64,000 nucleotides of DNA from Coix lacryma-jobi var. lacryma-jobi (GCA_009763385.1 CM019831.1:77814706-77878705), one strand, 5' to 3'. Shown: positions 1 through 12,438, counted from the first letter of the stretch. The notes: a model not told the origin generated them from the letters alone. Numbers and translations: made by a program.

Positions 1-751
1 TAGTTCTATAGTTGTCTTAGTTAGATTGATTTCCTTTAAATAGCTTCTTGTGTGTGCGTCATCGCCCTATCTTAGGATAGGGGCTTTAGCTATTTTGATC
101 GATAGCTGAAGGTGTAGATAAATGTGAGCATGGTGCTCATACTTCATCTTATCTTTGACTACCGCTGGCTTGCACGGACAGTAGGGGCGCATGGGCAAAA
201 GGTGACAGATTTTGCCTGGCCACCTAGATCCCCTCACATGAACCAAGGCTAGTTCTTGAAAGGTGAGGCGTCCATAAGCCAAATATCCGCTTGAGTACTG
301 GGTTAGGTGAACAACCTTCTATCGCTTTACTCTCTCGTTTATCCCTCTCACACAAGTAGCAAGGCATCAATCTAGTCAAGTCATCTATTTAATTAGGATT
401 AGTTCATAGGAGTAAAGGTAGAAACATAGGAGTACTTTATACTCACTCGTTGTCCTCCCACCTAGCTAACTCTACTAAAGCTATCTTTCATATCATATAC
501 TCTTTGCTTAATTTATTTATCTTATCTATCTATCCTCCATTATATCCACTTATACCCTTTTCCTTCTCTAATTGATAATAGATTATAGTAAGACTAAAGG
601 ATCTATCTTTCCTCTCTCTACATCTTTCCTAGCTTGCTTTCCTTTGGGATAAAATAAATAACGATACCTTGGAATACTCCCAGGTGAAGTGCTACATCGG
701 TATTTTCTGTGCGCTTGCGGAACTATCCAATAGTCAATAGTTTTACCAACA
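1..751 (+). repeat. Partial LTR (3' part) of a tRNA-Asp-primed element, J
   Basis: No credible coding frame is present. The stretch near 640-735, with a tgaagtgctacatcgg block followed by ctgtgcgcttgcgg, matches in reverse the region just inside the LTRs at 6128-7404 and 43710-45467. It ends in caaca, followed after eight bases by a sequence complementary to the 3' end of tRNA-Asp. This marks it as the end of a plus-strand 5' LTR whose start lies outside the window. The internal region that should follow is missing; unrelated sequence begins at 969. Confidence 0.65.
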
Positions 752-968
752 AGCATTTCTGGCGCCGTTGCTCCGGTTAGGCTCCATAGTCTAGTTCTAG
801 TGGTTGCGCTAAGAAGTGTCAACAAGCGTTTCTGGCGCCGTTGCTAGGGATAGATTAAAACTCTATTCTTAGTAGCGACGCTAAGAAATACCAACAAGCA
901 TTTCTGGCGCCGTTGCCGGGGATAGATTAAAACTCTATTCTTAGTAGTGACGCTAAGAAATACCAACA
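747..968 (+). repeat. Three tandem copies of LTR end plus tRNA-Asp primer site
   Basis: Units begin at 747, 820 and 892, with a period of 72-73 bp. Each holds caacaagc, then tttctggcgccgttgc, then a segment ending gcgctaag or gacgctaag, which is itself the LTR end. The primer-site copies start at 760, 833 and 905. The third (tggcgccgttgccgggga, 905-922) is the most complete complement to tRNA-Asp; the first two have changes after the first 13 bases. A partial fourth unit (caaca) ends at 968. Confidence 0.85.
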
Positions 969-1136
969 GCGGTTATTCTGCTTTAACCGCAGCGGGCGGA
1001 TTAAGTTGCCCACTGCGGTTACCCTTCGGTGGCCGACGCAACGTGGTTGGCCACCGAATAACCGTGGCGGGCCAATAGAGTGCCCGCTATGGAGGCCTTT
1101 TAGGCAACGCTAAGCAAGTTCCTTTTTGTAGTAGTG
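969..1136. mobile_element. Hairpin-rich fragment, possible CACTA-type transposon end
   Basis: This GC-rich block in an AT-rich setting can form three consecutive hairpins. The stems are ccgcagcgggc with gcccactgcgg near 988-1019, cggtggcc with ggccaccg near 1030-1060, and gcgggc with gcccgc near 1065-1090. It ends tttttgtagtagtg, which read on the minus strand is cactactacaaaaa, the form of a CACTA terminal repeat. GC-rich subterminal palindromes are also typical of that superfamily. I do not see the opposite terminal repeat, so this is a fragment or a different kind of insertion. Confidence 0.4.
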
Positions 1137-1990
1137 TTTACAACTAGATGAACTAGAACTAGGACTAGAAGTACTAGAACTTGAATTAGAACTAGAACTA
1201 GAACTAAATCAACTAGAGGGATCTCTAATTCTACTTGAAACCCAAGTTTTTGATATGTAGATGAATAATAAAGACGAATATGGAGATGCCTTCCCAGGGG
1301 GGTCCGGGTCTAGTTTTATAGCCCCTAAGGATGACCCGCAGCCCTCGGATCAAACTGACCTTGAACAAGGGTTGAGATGCGTCGAGGAGGTCGATTAGGG
1401 CATGCTCCACAAAAATGGACTGAGGGGCTTCCTGGCCCAGGCTGATGGCCGGCCTGGGGGTGGTACCGTCTGGCCCCACCTGTCAGCCACTTTGCCTCTC
1501 CTTTGTCGTGGTGTCTTCTGGAACCTCCCTTGTTGCCCTAACATGACTTTCCATCTTTTTGCACGATTCATCGTGTTGGAGTAGGACTCTACCTCTTTCC
1601 ATCTACTGGAAAACTCCCTGGAAAACAGTAATTCGCCAAAGCTATTGGATCTGTCAGTTTAGCCCTTGAATTATGGTGCTTGGTGATTACTCCAGGTTGT
1701 TCTAGAAGCTTCCAAGTCGTATCCAACAAGGACTCTCTCGTCGGGACTCCAAATGTAGCAAACCATATGTCTGTTTAGGTCATCTCGACGAGCTCTTCGC
1801 AATGGTGTGCTCTATTTCTGAGATACTTTTATATGGTGAAATATTGATAACCCTGCAAAACAAGTGAGAACAACACAACTCGTGGAACTTGTTAGAATCA
1901 AACCCTACAACTATGCATTATGGTTTATTTCATATCATTTTATGCATTAACTTACTACTTAAAATACTAAGATAGAAATAAGGACATACC
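1137..1990 (-). repeat. Diverged LTR-like remnant, Asp-primed family
   Basis: The stretch starts with degenerate gaactaga repeats (1140-1210) and continues with a TATA-like ttttatagcc block near 1315-1325 and a catcggatcaaactgac-like block. It ends in an AT-rich tail resembling the U3 end of the LTRs at 6128-7404 and 43710-45467. The order is that of a minus-strand LTR, but the portion that should carry the terminal tgttg and the cgcaagcgcaca block is missing. It was probably truncated at the 1136/1137 junction. No coding frame is supported. Confidence 0.5.
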
Positions 1991-4900
1991 TGAATCATGA
2001 AGATAACGGGGGTGTGTCTCCCCCAAGCCGGTTCCCTTAATAGTGTTGCGCCTTCATGTGCCCATCTTTTTTTTGGCTTTTTTAATTAATGGTGAGCCTT
2101 GATGTGCCCCCATTTTTTATTTTGAATTTATTTATAGAATGAAAAACTTAAGAGGATAAGGATACATATGTGGATACATGGGGATGCCTTCCCCAAGCTG
2201 AATGTTGACGTAGTCATTCGGTCATGCAATGTAGCAGACTGGCGGTCGATATGTTCTTCCTCTATGAGAGCTTTGATTGATGTTGATGGTTGTTAAAACA
2301 GTGCTCCGACAGTGGATGAAACATTCACTTGCTTATCAGCTTTTCTTGGCCTTTCAAATCCTGTAAAACTCAAATAGGCAACAAAACATGTGGAACAGAT
2401 TAAGCATTAGTGGTTGGCACTCAAGCCTTAGTTGTCCAGAATTTCAGTGAGATCTTTTTTTCAATATTTTTGTATTTTAATATTTTTACGATGCAAGAGA
2501 AAATGCAACAAGATGAATGCAAGCATATTTTTATTTTCTTTTCCAATGCAATGCCGAAATTAAAATGTTTGTGAATTAAATATGCTGATGCAAGAAATGA
2601 TTATGGATTAAATATGAGAAATATGCAAGAAAGTAAATATGAGGATAACTACCGATTTTTACCTTTTGGCGAAGGTTCGGATATTTAGGTCCGACGAACC
2701 GGACCTTCCCTTGGTTCAGACCTCCCAAGCTATGTCAGATGTTTGGAAAGTTGTTATTGATTGTACCTCTTAGGTGCAGACATTTTCTCCCATACTTTCT
2801 TGGTCTGAGTCTTCACTTCCTGTGGTTCACAGTCTTGAGGTTTCTCTCCTTTCTTTTCTGGGACAGTGTCGATAGCTTCTTCTTTGTGATTGGCCTCTCT
2901 ATTCTTGATAGTTTGTCTTCTTTAGCGTTTGAGAGCGGTGTCTTTCACTTCTGTTCTTCTTGGATGCTTCATTGGGTATGTGGTTGATAAAGTAGCATCG
3001 TGCCTTTTCTCTAGGAAAGTGAAAATGGATTTCCTCTTGTAGATGATTGCACTTGTGGCATAGAGGAATGGTCTTCCTAGGATGAGATGGACATCATCAT
3101 CTTCTCATGTCGAGGATCAAGAAGTCTGTGGGGACTTCATGACCTCTAATTCGGACTACGACGTCTTCCATCATTCCTTCTTGTTTATGCCTCTTGATAT
3201 GGTGTCACTCATGTCATTTGTTCGTCCAGCAGTTTGAAGTGAAGCGTTAATTGTGGACGCTGGCAGCATCTTGCTCAGTGTGCATGTTCTTGTAGATCTA
3301 GGACCTTCACTCTGTAGAATTTGGGAGTGATAAACTTCTCCATGTTTTCTCAAGAGTGTGTCCTGCTCATAAATACAAGGTAGAGATCAAGTGCATGAGC
3401 TCTGTTGGTGGAAAAACACCAACATAACCAAAAGTTTTGTTTATTCCCCTCTAACCTTAGGCACATTGCACAAGACAAACTTGTTGTTTATGTGTACTAT
3501 TCAATCCTGACATGAGTGATAGAATCAGAGATGAGCATGAAAGTAGCATCTTAAAATATTTAACAGATCAAATTACTTAACTCAAGGAAGGATAATCTAT
3601 GCATAAAGTGTCGATCTTTTCGTGAATGAGATATATCATCTCCCAAAGGTTAGATGCACAACATTTTAGCTCATTTAGTTAAGATAGTGGGATTCAACAG
3701 AGTAAATCTAGGAACAAAGATCAAAGGATTAAACATGTTGAGTTGATTAGGTTGGATCAAGTGATGTGCAACTTAAACATGTTTAGTTCTTTATTTATGT
3801 TCATACTAGAATCAAGAAGAAGCTTTTAAAGTGATGGTCACTTACCTTGAAATCTTACTTTGTCATTGAAGAGTGATGTGTCGAACCACCTTGTGGAAGC
3901 TTCTCTTGTCTAGCTGGCTTGTCTTCTCTTGCTAGTCTCACAGTGTGCTTAAGAGGAAGAAGATCATGGTGGAATCATCTTTATAGGTATCGACCTTCCT
4001 TCTCTATGTGTCGACTTATCAGTGAAGACACATTGTTCCTCGAGCATGCTGTCTAGGATCCTCTCTCTTTCTTGTATCAATTTTGTACTATGAGGATGTA
4101 GGGACAGATCCGCATTCTTCTCTTGTCAACCTTTCTTGTTTTCCTTTAATCATTGGGTTGGCAAGAGACTTGAATTTAGAGCTGCTACTCTAGTGCCTCC
4201 ATGAGAGTCTTTTGTCTTGTAATGTCACAACTGAGACTTGTCCTCTCAACAGTGTCTAGATGATGGAGATCTTATTGGCTATTCTTCCTGATTTGCTGGC
4301 TCAGGTATTATCTCTCCAACTTATAACTCATGTGGTGTAGTGGCTTCATCCTTCATGATGCGCTCCTCAATTCTTGGTAGTTGGTTCTCCCTTTGACGTC
4401 TTCTCTTGGTTCTCTTTGGCTGCTCATAAGTGATGTAGATGTTGAAGATGCAGCGAAAGATCCAAAAGTTGACTTCTCCAGGTTCGGCACAGATGATAAC
4501 ATTGATGGTGTTCAAGAACGATCTTCCAAGAATGAGTGATGGATCATATTCTTCTTCTCGAAGTGGTTTGTACTGATCAAAGTGATAGGTAGGAGATCAA
4601 TATGTCTTGAAGCTGGTTTTCTCCTTCCCCCTTTGATTGTGAAACATATCTAGATAACGGAATTGTCTCTCTCAGGCTGGCTTGTGATGTAGATGGATTC
4701 CCAAACAACATGTTCATGTGTTGGATTTGTAGATCTTGTTATTGTTGTAGTCGTACCATCTTGTCTCCCAAGCTAGGTCTTGATTAGAAGAAAAGATAAC
4801 TCCCCACTTCTTGTCTTGATGTCTTGGGCAATGATGGTTGCAGGCATAGGTTATCTTATATGAGGTAAGTTGCATCCTGTTTATCATCAACGCTCAAGCA

Positions 4901-6127
4901 AGACTCAAAGCTAGGCTAGCACCATTTGTGATCTGAGAGTAGGTTTGTGTGTCTATGGTTTGAGTTTTGGATCTTCAATGTTCAGACCAAACCATGGATG
5001 AACAAAATTTCTCTCCCACGTAATGTTAGTGGACATATACCCGAAGGATTGCAAGAATTTGAAGCATGGGTTATTATCCACAACTTATGTATTTTGCACC
5101 TATGCTAATAAAAAGATGTTTTAGGATTATTTTAGCATAGACTAGTATTTTATGTGTTGGCTGCACTTTAACATGATTCAAGGCAAAAGATAACTTGCAG
5201 TAGAAGACAAAATAAATAAACTTTGATACTCACAGTTCTTTCATCCATGATGAATGAGCTGAGTCTTCATTGTGCAAGAGTTGTTGAAGTTCATTGTACG
5301 CCTTGCTTCATCTCCAGTGTGAGTTCATCTCCTGGACTTTCCCAAATTGATATTGAAAGTTTCCCTGTAGGGGTTAGTCCAACAAAATATCCAACATCCA
5401 CTATAGCATACTATCGGCTCAGAAATCAACCTAGACACCATGTCTAATTTGATCTAGGAAGGCATTTTAACTTAATTGGTTAAATTAAAAGCCTTTGAAA
5501 GCAAGATCACCACTCCTAAACTAGGCACCATGCTTAATTTAAGAGATGTATGAAAGTACTCCAAACCTAAACATATAATATAGCGAATGAGGGTAGCATG
5601 AAAGTATTATAGAGATTTATACAGATGATGATGAAAGAGCATGATTAGTATATGAGCATATCTTAAAGGTAGGGATAACCAACATAGCCACATGGCAAGA
5701 GATGCTTTTAGAAAGTCTATTCCCCAAGCATGGATTTTGCAAATCAAGATTGGATGAATGTAATTCAATGTTACATGGTGATTGGTTGGGCATACCTTGT
5801 GTTTGTTGTTCCTTCGTTCTTTTCTGCTCTAGATCCGGAAAGGTTTGTGACAAGAATACCCGAAGGAATAATTTCATAATTACATTTTTATGCTCATTAC
5901 AGAAGGAAGTGCAGTGGAAAGGTAGGCGTAGCTAATAACCAGATGTTATGATAGGCGCTCATGGGGTAGTGATAGATAAGAGTGGAATTCAAAAACAACA
6001 TTCATAAGAATGAACACAAAAATGATGAAAAGACTGGGACAAAAGGAAAAAGATAAAAGTATAATTACAAGGTTAAACTAAGACTTAAGATGATCTACCA
6101 TTCCCCGGCAATGTCACCAGAAATGCT
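1991..6127 (-). mobile_element. Non-coding internal region of Asp-primed element F
   Basis: About 4.1 kb with no frame resembling gag, protease, reverse transcriptase or integrase on either strand. It shares blocks in the same order with the internal region of element E (45468-50814). Examples are ttaattaatggtgagcc at 2084 and 46996, gcaatgtagcagactggc at 2226 and 47144, the acttacctt block at 3840 and 48804, and ggggttagtccaacaaaat at 5370 and 50009. It fits a large non-autonomous (LARD-like) LTR element. I see no terminator or RNA gene in it. Confidence 0.65.
6103..6119 (-). other. Degenerate tRNA-Asp primer binding site of element F
   Basis: Read on the minus strand this is tggtgacattgccgggg, a decayed version of the site at 905-922. 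It sits eight bases from the LTR start at 6128, the same spacing as at 8077 and 50815. Confidence 0.7.
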
Positions 6128-6769
6128 TGTTGGTATAAATTAACAGACACTCTACTTTATCTGCAAGCGCACAGATAAAATCTACCGATGTAGCACTTCA
6201 CTGGAGTAACCCAGTTTTAATATCGAACCCAAAGGAACGGATAGTGTTAAGTCTTAAAGTCTAACCCCTGAGTAGCTAACAAGGACGGAGAATCTAGAAG
6301 TATAGAGGGGATCATTAAGGCTGTCTGATTCCAATTTAAGAGTGATATGTTTATATTATTCTTAGTGGGGAAGTTGCCATAAAAGGTCACAAACAGAGTA
6401 TGAGTCTTTTATGCAAATGTATAATCCTACTGAGCCTACACACGGGTAAGTGGACTATAGAAGAATCAACAAGGCTATAAGAGTCACCCTTGCGAACAAC
6501 CACTACTACCGGCGTTATAGGAGGCATTATGAGCTATCAAGTCTAAGCACCATGCTTACACTATCAAACTACTCTAACTCTAGAGCAACCTAGAATTAAA
6601 GTACTCAAAGGAGAGTCATAAACCTTAAGAATAATAAGAACAATGGCTCAAACTTAAATATAGACGTTGATTACCAAAACAATCGCTGAAGCAAGTTGAA
6701 GATGAACTTGAATGTACAGGTACAAGATGAAGAAGTTGATCCGACAGGCCGGAGCTCCTTCTTGATCTC

Positions 6770-6813
<44 letters not shown>

Positions 6814-7404
6814 AGTTCTAGTGTAAGACTAGGTTCTAAACCTAAACTAGAGGGGTAACTAGTCTTCTACTTGAAAGCTGGCTCTTGAAGTCTTCTTCTA
6901 GGGTTTCTGAATGAGGCGTAGACTTTTCGGAAGAGAGACTTGATCTTCCTTGGGGCCTGGGGCCTGTTTATATAGCCCTAAGGGATCAACCACGACCGTT
7001 AGATCAAACTGACTTCACATAGGGCTAAGATGAGTCCTCGGGGTCGGTAGAGGAAGGTTCCAGAAGGCAGAGGCGTGGGGGCCCGTGACCCAACCGACTG
7101 GTGGGCCAACTAGACCGATCGGTTCCACCTATCGGGGTCTCGGGTGCCCCGCCTCGTGGAGTCCTCTGGTGTCGTCTGGAGTCTTCTGGAGAATTCCTGA
7201 CTTGGCGGTGGAGTAATCTACCGTCGGTTTCCTTCTAGGAGAAGTAATCAGTGCTGGTTTTCCTATTTAGTCTCTACAGAATCACAATTCATCAAAACTC
7301 ATGGAATATTGTCAATTAAAACCCTAAACCTTTATTTGTGATTGAATTCATGCCCTTTTCTTATTTATTTATCCTTTAATTTCGATGGATAACCAGCGTT
7401 AACA
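6128..7404 (-). repeat. 5' LTR of Asp-primed element F
   Basis: It begins tgttggtata and ends gttaaca, the terminal TG/CA form, and is 1,277 bp long. On the minus strand it has a TATA-like tatataaac (complement of 6966-6974) upstream of a transcribed part holding the (CT)n tract and the tgcgcttgca block. On the plus-strand right side it is followed by a second copy of the leader sequence, so F either inserted into the leader of a relative (G) or is joined to it by recombination. Confidence 0.7.
6773..6811. repeat. (CT)n microsatellite in LTR F
   Basis: About 19-20 uninterrupted CT units, lying downstream of the TATA-like box in the minus-strand sense and so within the predicted leader of the F transcript. 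Confidence 0.95.
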
Positions 7405-8076
7405 AGGATGAATGTAATTTAATGTTGCATGATGATTGGTTGGACATACCTTATGTTTGTCATTCCTTCGTTCTTTTCTGCTCCAGACCTGGAAAGGTTA
7501 GTCACAAGAATACCCAAAGGAATATTTTCACAATTATATTTCTATGCTCATTACACAAGGATAGTGCAACAAAAGGTGAACACTCAAGTTCGGGTGGTAT
7601 AAGCTTCCTTAGGGAGTTGGTCAGAAAACTAGAACAAGGGGGCTTTTCTAGTAATATAGTGAAACATAAACCTTGCTCACTAGCACACAAAATAGAGGAA
7701 CATTCTCTAATGGCAACATTAATGGATTACATGATGAGGCTATTAAAATCATCCCACAATGAGCCAAGAGATTATTCTAGTTGTCTAAAATGCAGACTCC
7801 CAAGAAGGAATGTTCCCATAACAGAATATTCCCAAAATGTAGGCGTGGCACATAACTAGGTGTCATGATAGCATCTAAGGTTTCTACTGGTTATAACTTG
7901 CGCTCATGGGGGTAGTGATAGATAAGAGTGGAATTCAAAAACAACATTCATAAGAATGAACACAAAAATGATGAAAAGACTAGGACAAAAAAGGAAAATA
8001 TAAAAGTATGATTACAAGTTTAAGCAAACATAAGATCAACTCTCGACCGTTCCCCGGCAACTGTGCCAGAAATGCT
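7405..8076 (-). mobile_element. Leader and primer-site region of element G
   Basis: This repeats the sequence of 5749-6127 (ggatgaatgtaatt, then ttcttttctgctc, agataagagtggaattc and ttccccggcaa). It ends in a degenerate tRNA-Asp primer site (8052-8067) next to the LTR start at 8077. A plus-strand open stretch of 145 codons at 7422-7859 is antisense to the element and is not kept in the other copy, so I do not call it a gene. Confidence 0.65.
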
Positions 8077-8224
8077 TGTTGAAAATTACTACCGTCGCTA
8101 CCAAGAGTAGAGATAAGCCCTAACCTTGGCAACGACGCTAGAAAGGCTTAGGTATGTTATCAGAACACAAGAGAAAAATCTGCAAGCGCACATATTAGAT
8201 ACCGCACTTCATCGGATGTAGACC
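8077..8224 (-). repeat. LTR fragment of element G, cut by copia B
   Basis: It starts tgttgaaaatt directly after the primer region, and carries gcaagcgcaca and gcacttcatcgg blocks as in the other Asp-family LTRs. It stops at 8224, where the copia B LTR begins with tgaagg. The rest of this LTR would lie beyond the far end of B, outside the window. Confidence 0.7.
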
Positions 8225-8470
8225 TGAAGGACCGGATTGGCGACCAGAGGGGGGGGGGTGAATGGGAGCCTCAAATTTCAACTTGTGAAATACATGGCCC
8301 TTGTCCCAGAAAATCACCCCAAAGGCAAAGGCTTGAGACAACCGGAGAGTTCACGACCTACGAATAGGTGGATACCCTAGGAGATGTTCTAGTGGTACAG
8401 CGGAACCCCCGGAGAACACCCAAAACCAAGTGCCAAAGCCCCAAAACAAAACTGCACAGTCTGCAGATTC

Positions 8471-8700
8471 GCGGACTATCCGCCATAGAACCCCGGACTG
8501 TCCGCGCCTAGGTGTCGGACTGTCCGCCGGCAAATCTACAGAAACCGAACTGTTCTGCAAGTCTGCTGGACAGGTCCCGGACTGTCCGCGGGTTTGTACT
8601 ACGGACTGTCCGCCGTTCACTCGACAGTGAACAGTCAGGGGGCTGCGCCTGACTGACCCGATGCGTGGATTGTCCGCCGTCAGGGCGCGGACTGTCCGCC
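8471..8700. repeat. Array of cggactgtccg dyads in LTR B
   Basis: Multiple near-perfect copies of the palindrome cggac-t-gtccg lie here, for example near 8493, 8514, 8577, 8601 and 8688. They sit downstream of the LTR TATA box in the sense of the element, so they belong to the predicted transcript leader. A matching array lies at 54301-54563. Confidence 0.8.
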
Positions 8701-9351
8701 ACTACATAGAAAGCACAAAAACTGCCTGACTCAAACACAAAATCGAATCAAACTTCACCAAATCGAAAGGGGCTACGATCAAATTCCTCCTAGGTGTTTC
8801 TCTACGTATTGGGGTGCTAATCCTAAGAAATCATCACACCAAACCAAGTCAATCGAGAGTAATCCGAAGAACACCGGAAAGGGGGAAAAACGAAGAACGA
8901 ACGTGATTTCAGCCCGATCTATGGAATCGTGAGGTTAGAGGAGAAATCCTTTGGTGGAAAGAAGGAGCTCACGACCTAGAACCAACTGATTCAAGTGGAA
9001 TCGAAAATCATCTCACGGAGAGGGAGAACGAGGCAAATCTCCGGGAGAGGAAAAACCAAAACCCGAAGAACACAAACACAAAACGTGAATCGATCTCAAT
9101 TCCAGCCGAAACTCCTCCACACAAGGAGACAACTAGATTACGGTCTCGTTTCCGCAAAATCCAAATACACAGAGGTATGATTCACCGTCTCTGCGGATCA
9201 CAGGCAGCGAGGTATGATTAGAACCTAAGCGGGGGCTAGAGAGAGAGAGCTCAGGAACAAATGGCTGCCAGGATAGAGAGAGAGAGGAGGGGCGCCTCTC
9301 TTATTTGTAGCCTAATAACAGTAGTCCTCGTCTACCCCTACATACAAGAGC

Positions 9352-9356
9352 GAAGC
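9352..9356. repeat. Target site duplication GAAGC of element C, left
   Basis: The second copy is at 24839-24843, directly after the right end of C. Confidence 0.95.
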
Positions 9357-10290
9357 TGTGACAGAACCGACCAATTTATACCAGATTAAGCACCAAATCC
9401 CCGCTTTCACAGAGATTACAGGTACTTAAGCTCGTACAAACCCGGTAGTCCGGAAATCTCGAAGGATTTCAAAATCATTCAACATTAGCCAAGACCGTAA
9501 TAGATTAGCGTACATGTCCATGAGGTACATTCAGTTCGCACATAATTCAAATACATCGGAGTTCAACAGTTATTACAAACCATAGTTCAAATTTTGAAAG
9601 AGGAAGCAACATAGTTTTGAACATAAGTTCTCGGTTCACAATACGGTACCATGCCAGATCAGTCCACAAAAGCATCAGGAGAGAATAAGAGTCGACCATG
9701 CCCTAGGTCTAGTCACCTCCCTCGACGGGGTACAGACAGTTCTCGCAATAGCCGTAGAAGCATTGCCCATCTGCAACAACAAGGGACAGAACCCTGAGTA
9801 CGAGAAGGTAATCAGCTAGACTTACCCGTCATAACCAGAAATAAATGACACCAAGGAGTATGCAAGGCTGTATCTGGGGTTGGCTGTACTTACCTTTTTG
9901 CATAAAAGCATTTTATTAATACATAAATATCATTAGAGTACTAGCAGTCAATTTTATGTAATCAACCTGATTAACTAGATTTGCACCTGATCTATAGCAA
10001 GCACTTGACTACATATTCAAGCAATAATGACTATTTCATCAATAGCCTTTCAGATTCCGAACCATAACCATCTTTAGTTCCATAAGTTACTACGGTAACA
10101 CATGCCCAGTCAAGTTACTCACTAACCAGGAGCGATGGCGATTATAATCGATTCCTACCAGCTGGGGATAAAATGTCGCACTCTCGCCCGATCACACCTT
10201 GACAGGCAGCCGTCGGCGGCCACTTCAGGAAATTTGAGAACACAACGCGCAGGACGGTCATGGGCCCTTCTACACCAGGGGTTATCTCAA

Positions 10291-10395
10291 TGCCAGGTCG
10301 CTCAAGCTATAACTGCCCACGGTCATGCCAGGTCAATCAGGCCTTGCCGGTCCACGGACCATGCCAGGTCGCTCAGAATAGTTGCCCACGGTACA
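10291..10395. repeat. Short repeats tgccaggtc...cccacgg in LTR C
   Basis: Three copies of tgccaggtc with a following ctcag/atcag and cccacgg-like end start at 10291, 10326 and 10372. The same array lies in the other LTR near 21320-21422. No function is visible. Confidence 0.7.
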
Positions 10396-12438
10396 TGTAA
10401 GGCCCTAGGTGTTAGGCGTCAACATCTCCATCACTGGCTCGAATAGCCCTACTCGGCTTCACGGGAGGTAGTCAGACCTACTCCGTTAAGTGATTGACGC
10501 ATTCAAAATGACTGAGGTGTGCCTTCATTGGGTCCTAATCAACACAAACGGGAGACTATTAGCACACAGTACTCATGTCCTGCTGCTCCTACATCCCGCC
10601 CGGTCTCAGATTAATTATCACATGGTTATTTCCATGATAGCACCAGGCTAGTCATGATCAGTATCCACCTATATGTAGGAGACAGGAAATCACCCGACTT
10701 TTACCGGTCTAAGCAAGCTAAGCATAAGCGGACCTAGATTTAACAGGGATATCAAGATAGTAATTGCAAGTGGACAAGGGGTAAGCAGTTAATGCATCAA
10801 CGGTATCACTCAACTCCTATAACCTAATGCAACAAACATATCAGGTTAATTCGTAATTGCATTTGCAAACTGTAGGAGTGGGATGCTCTGGGGCTTGCCT
10901 CGTTCAAAGTCGGAGGGACGTTGGTCGAGGCACTCAGGCAGGTCCTCGACGCCTTCTTCTTCGGTCCTCTGGTCCTGAGTCTCCTCCGGGCACGGCTCCT
11001 CCGGTGGCGGGTTCTGGGTCTCCACTACCGATCCTGTATGATGCATAACACGTATAAGTAATATGAATGCACATGGAATGCTCTGGTGATGCAGCATGGA
11101 ACAAGACAACTCAGGAGACAAGCACATGTCATCTGCTAAGATAACTTAGGAGATAAGCACATGTCATCTACTGCGTTCTCTTCAACAAGGTAGTTAACAT
11201 CAACTAGTGATTACAAAAGACTTTAACATCCAACCAAATAGTTAACCTACCCAATTAGTTGATTAGGGTAAACAATTACCACAGCAAGCATTTCCCTTAA
11301 TTAATTGATTCCCTTTTAATTGCTTGCTGAATTAAATCCATTTAATCTAACCTATAACAGCAACCCATCCTAGACAGCTTCAGAAAAATCTACAAAAATT
11401 ATTGGAAGTTAACAACACACAAACTAGTCCTCTGTCCAAATTTCACCCCATTTGGACTTAAACTCCATTCTCTATGAAAAAGACAAATTCTACCATGAAA
11501 AGGTGCTTTGAACTACACACCCTAGCAAAAAGTGTCAAACAACAATTTTCCCAATTTTCTACTGAACTTCTTAGTACAAGAGCAGTGTATAAAAATTATC
11601 AGGTCCAAACTCCTCATATTTTAATCACTACAAAATAAACAAGAAAACAACACTTTATCATTTTAATTGCTATGGCTAAAATATTCCACAGAACAACATC
11701 ATGTTATATTTTTCCCAAAAACTAATCATCAAAACAAACCTAACAAAATAAGAATCACATTTTTCTGAGCAATACAGAGATTACTATGCATTTAACAAGA
11801 TTTCAGCCTAAACATGAATTAAATATAACTACACATAACTTTAGCACAAACTAAACATATTATATTTTTCATTCATAGAATTCATCATAACAAACTTAAC
11901 AAAACTTATTTCACCATTTTAGCATTTACAGAACTCAAGATATGAATTAAGCAAGCTAAACAAACATTTCTGAAATCTATTTAACAAAACGCTGAAAAAC
12001 CTATTTAACCTAAACTGCTACATGCACCCAGGCTATTGCACCCAAGACACTGACAGCCGGGACCCGAGCCACTGACTGGCGGGACCCCTGGTCAAACCGA
12101 CCCCACCGGTCAGTCACACCGAAGCAGGGGAAAGGTTGACCGCGGCGAAGCTCGCCGACGGCGACCTCCCCGGCGAAACGAACACCACCACCCTACTCCT
12201 CCACTTCTTCCGCACCCGACGATACCACACACCGGCCCAGCGCATGCTCAAATCGAGCTCGCCGGCGACCATGGCGGACACGGCGGCGCGGCCAAGCTAC
12301 GCCGGCCGGCTCCGGTCATCCCGAGCCAAACCAACTCGCAATTTCTACTCCGGCGACCTTCACAACCCTAACCCGAGGCTCAGGAGCCAGGGTTCCTACT
12401 CCGAGCACCCGCGATCACGGCCATGCTGACTCTGGCGA

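Larger units (their letters stand above)
8225..9356 (-). repeat. 3' LTR of element B, first part
   Basis: It begins tgaaggaccgg and aligns with the right LTR at 54058-54815. It holds a C/G run, the cggactgtccg dyad array (8471-8700) and, on the minus strand, a TATA-like aaataag near 9299. It is split at 9356 by chromovirus C. Confidence 0.85.

Noticed and set aside
905..922. A tRNA-Asp gene
   Set aside because: Only the 18 bases complementary to the tRNA 3' end are present; there is no cloverleaf.
747..968. CRISPR-like array
   Set aside because: The repeats are whole 72-73 bp units without unique spacers and contain a primer site. This is a eukaryotic retroelement leader.
7422..7859. 145-codon plus-strand frame near the G leader
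   Set aside because: It is antisense to the element and has no recognisable domain. The matching stretch at 5702-5935 loses the frame quickly.
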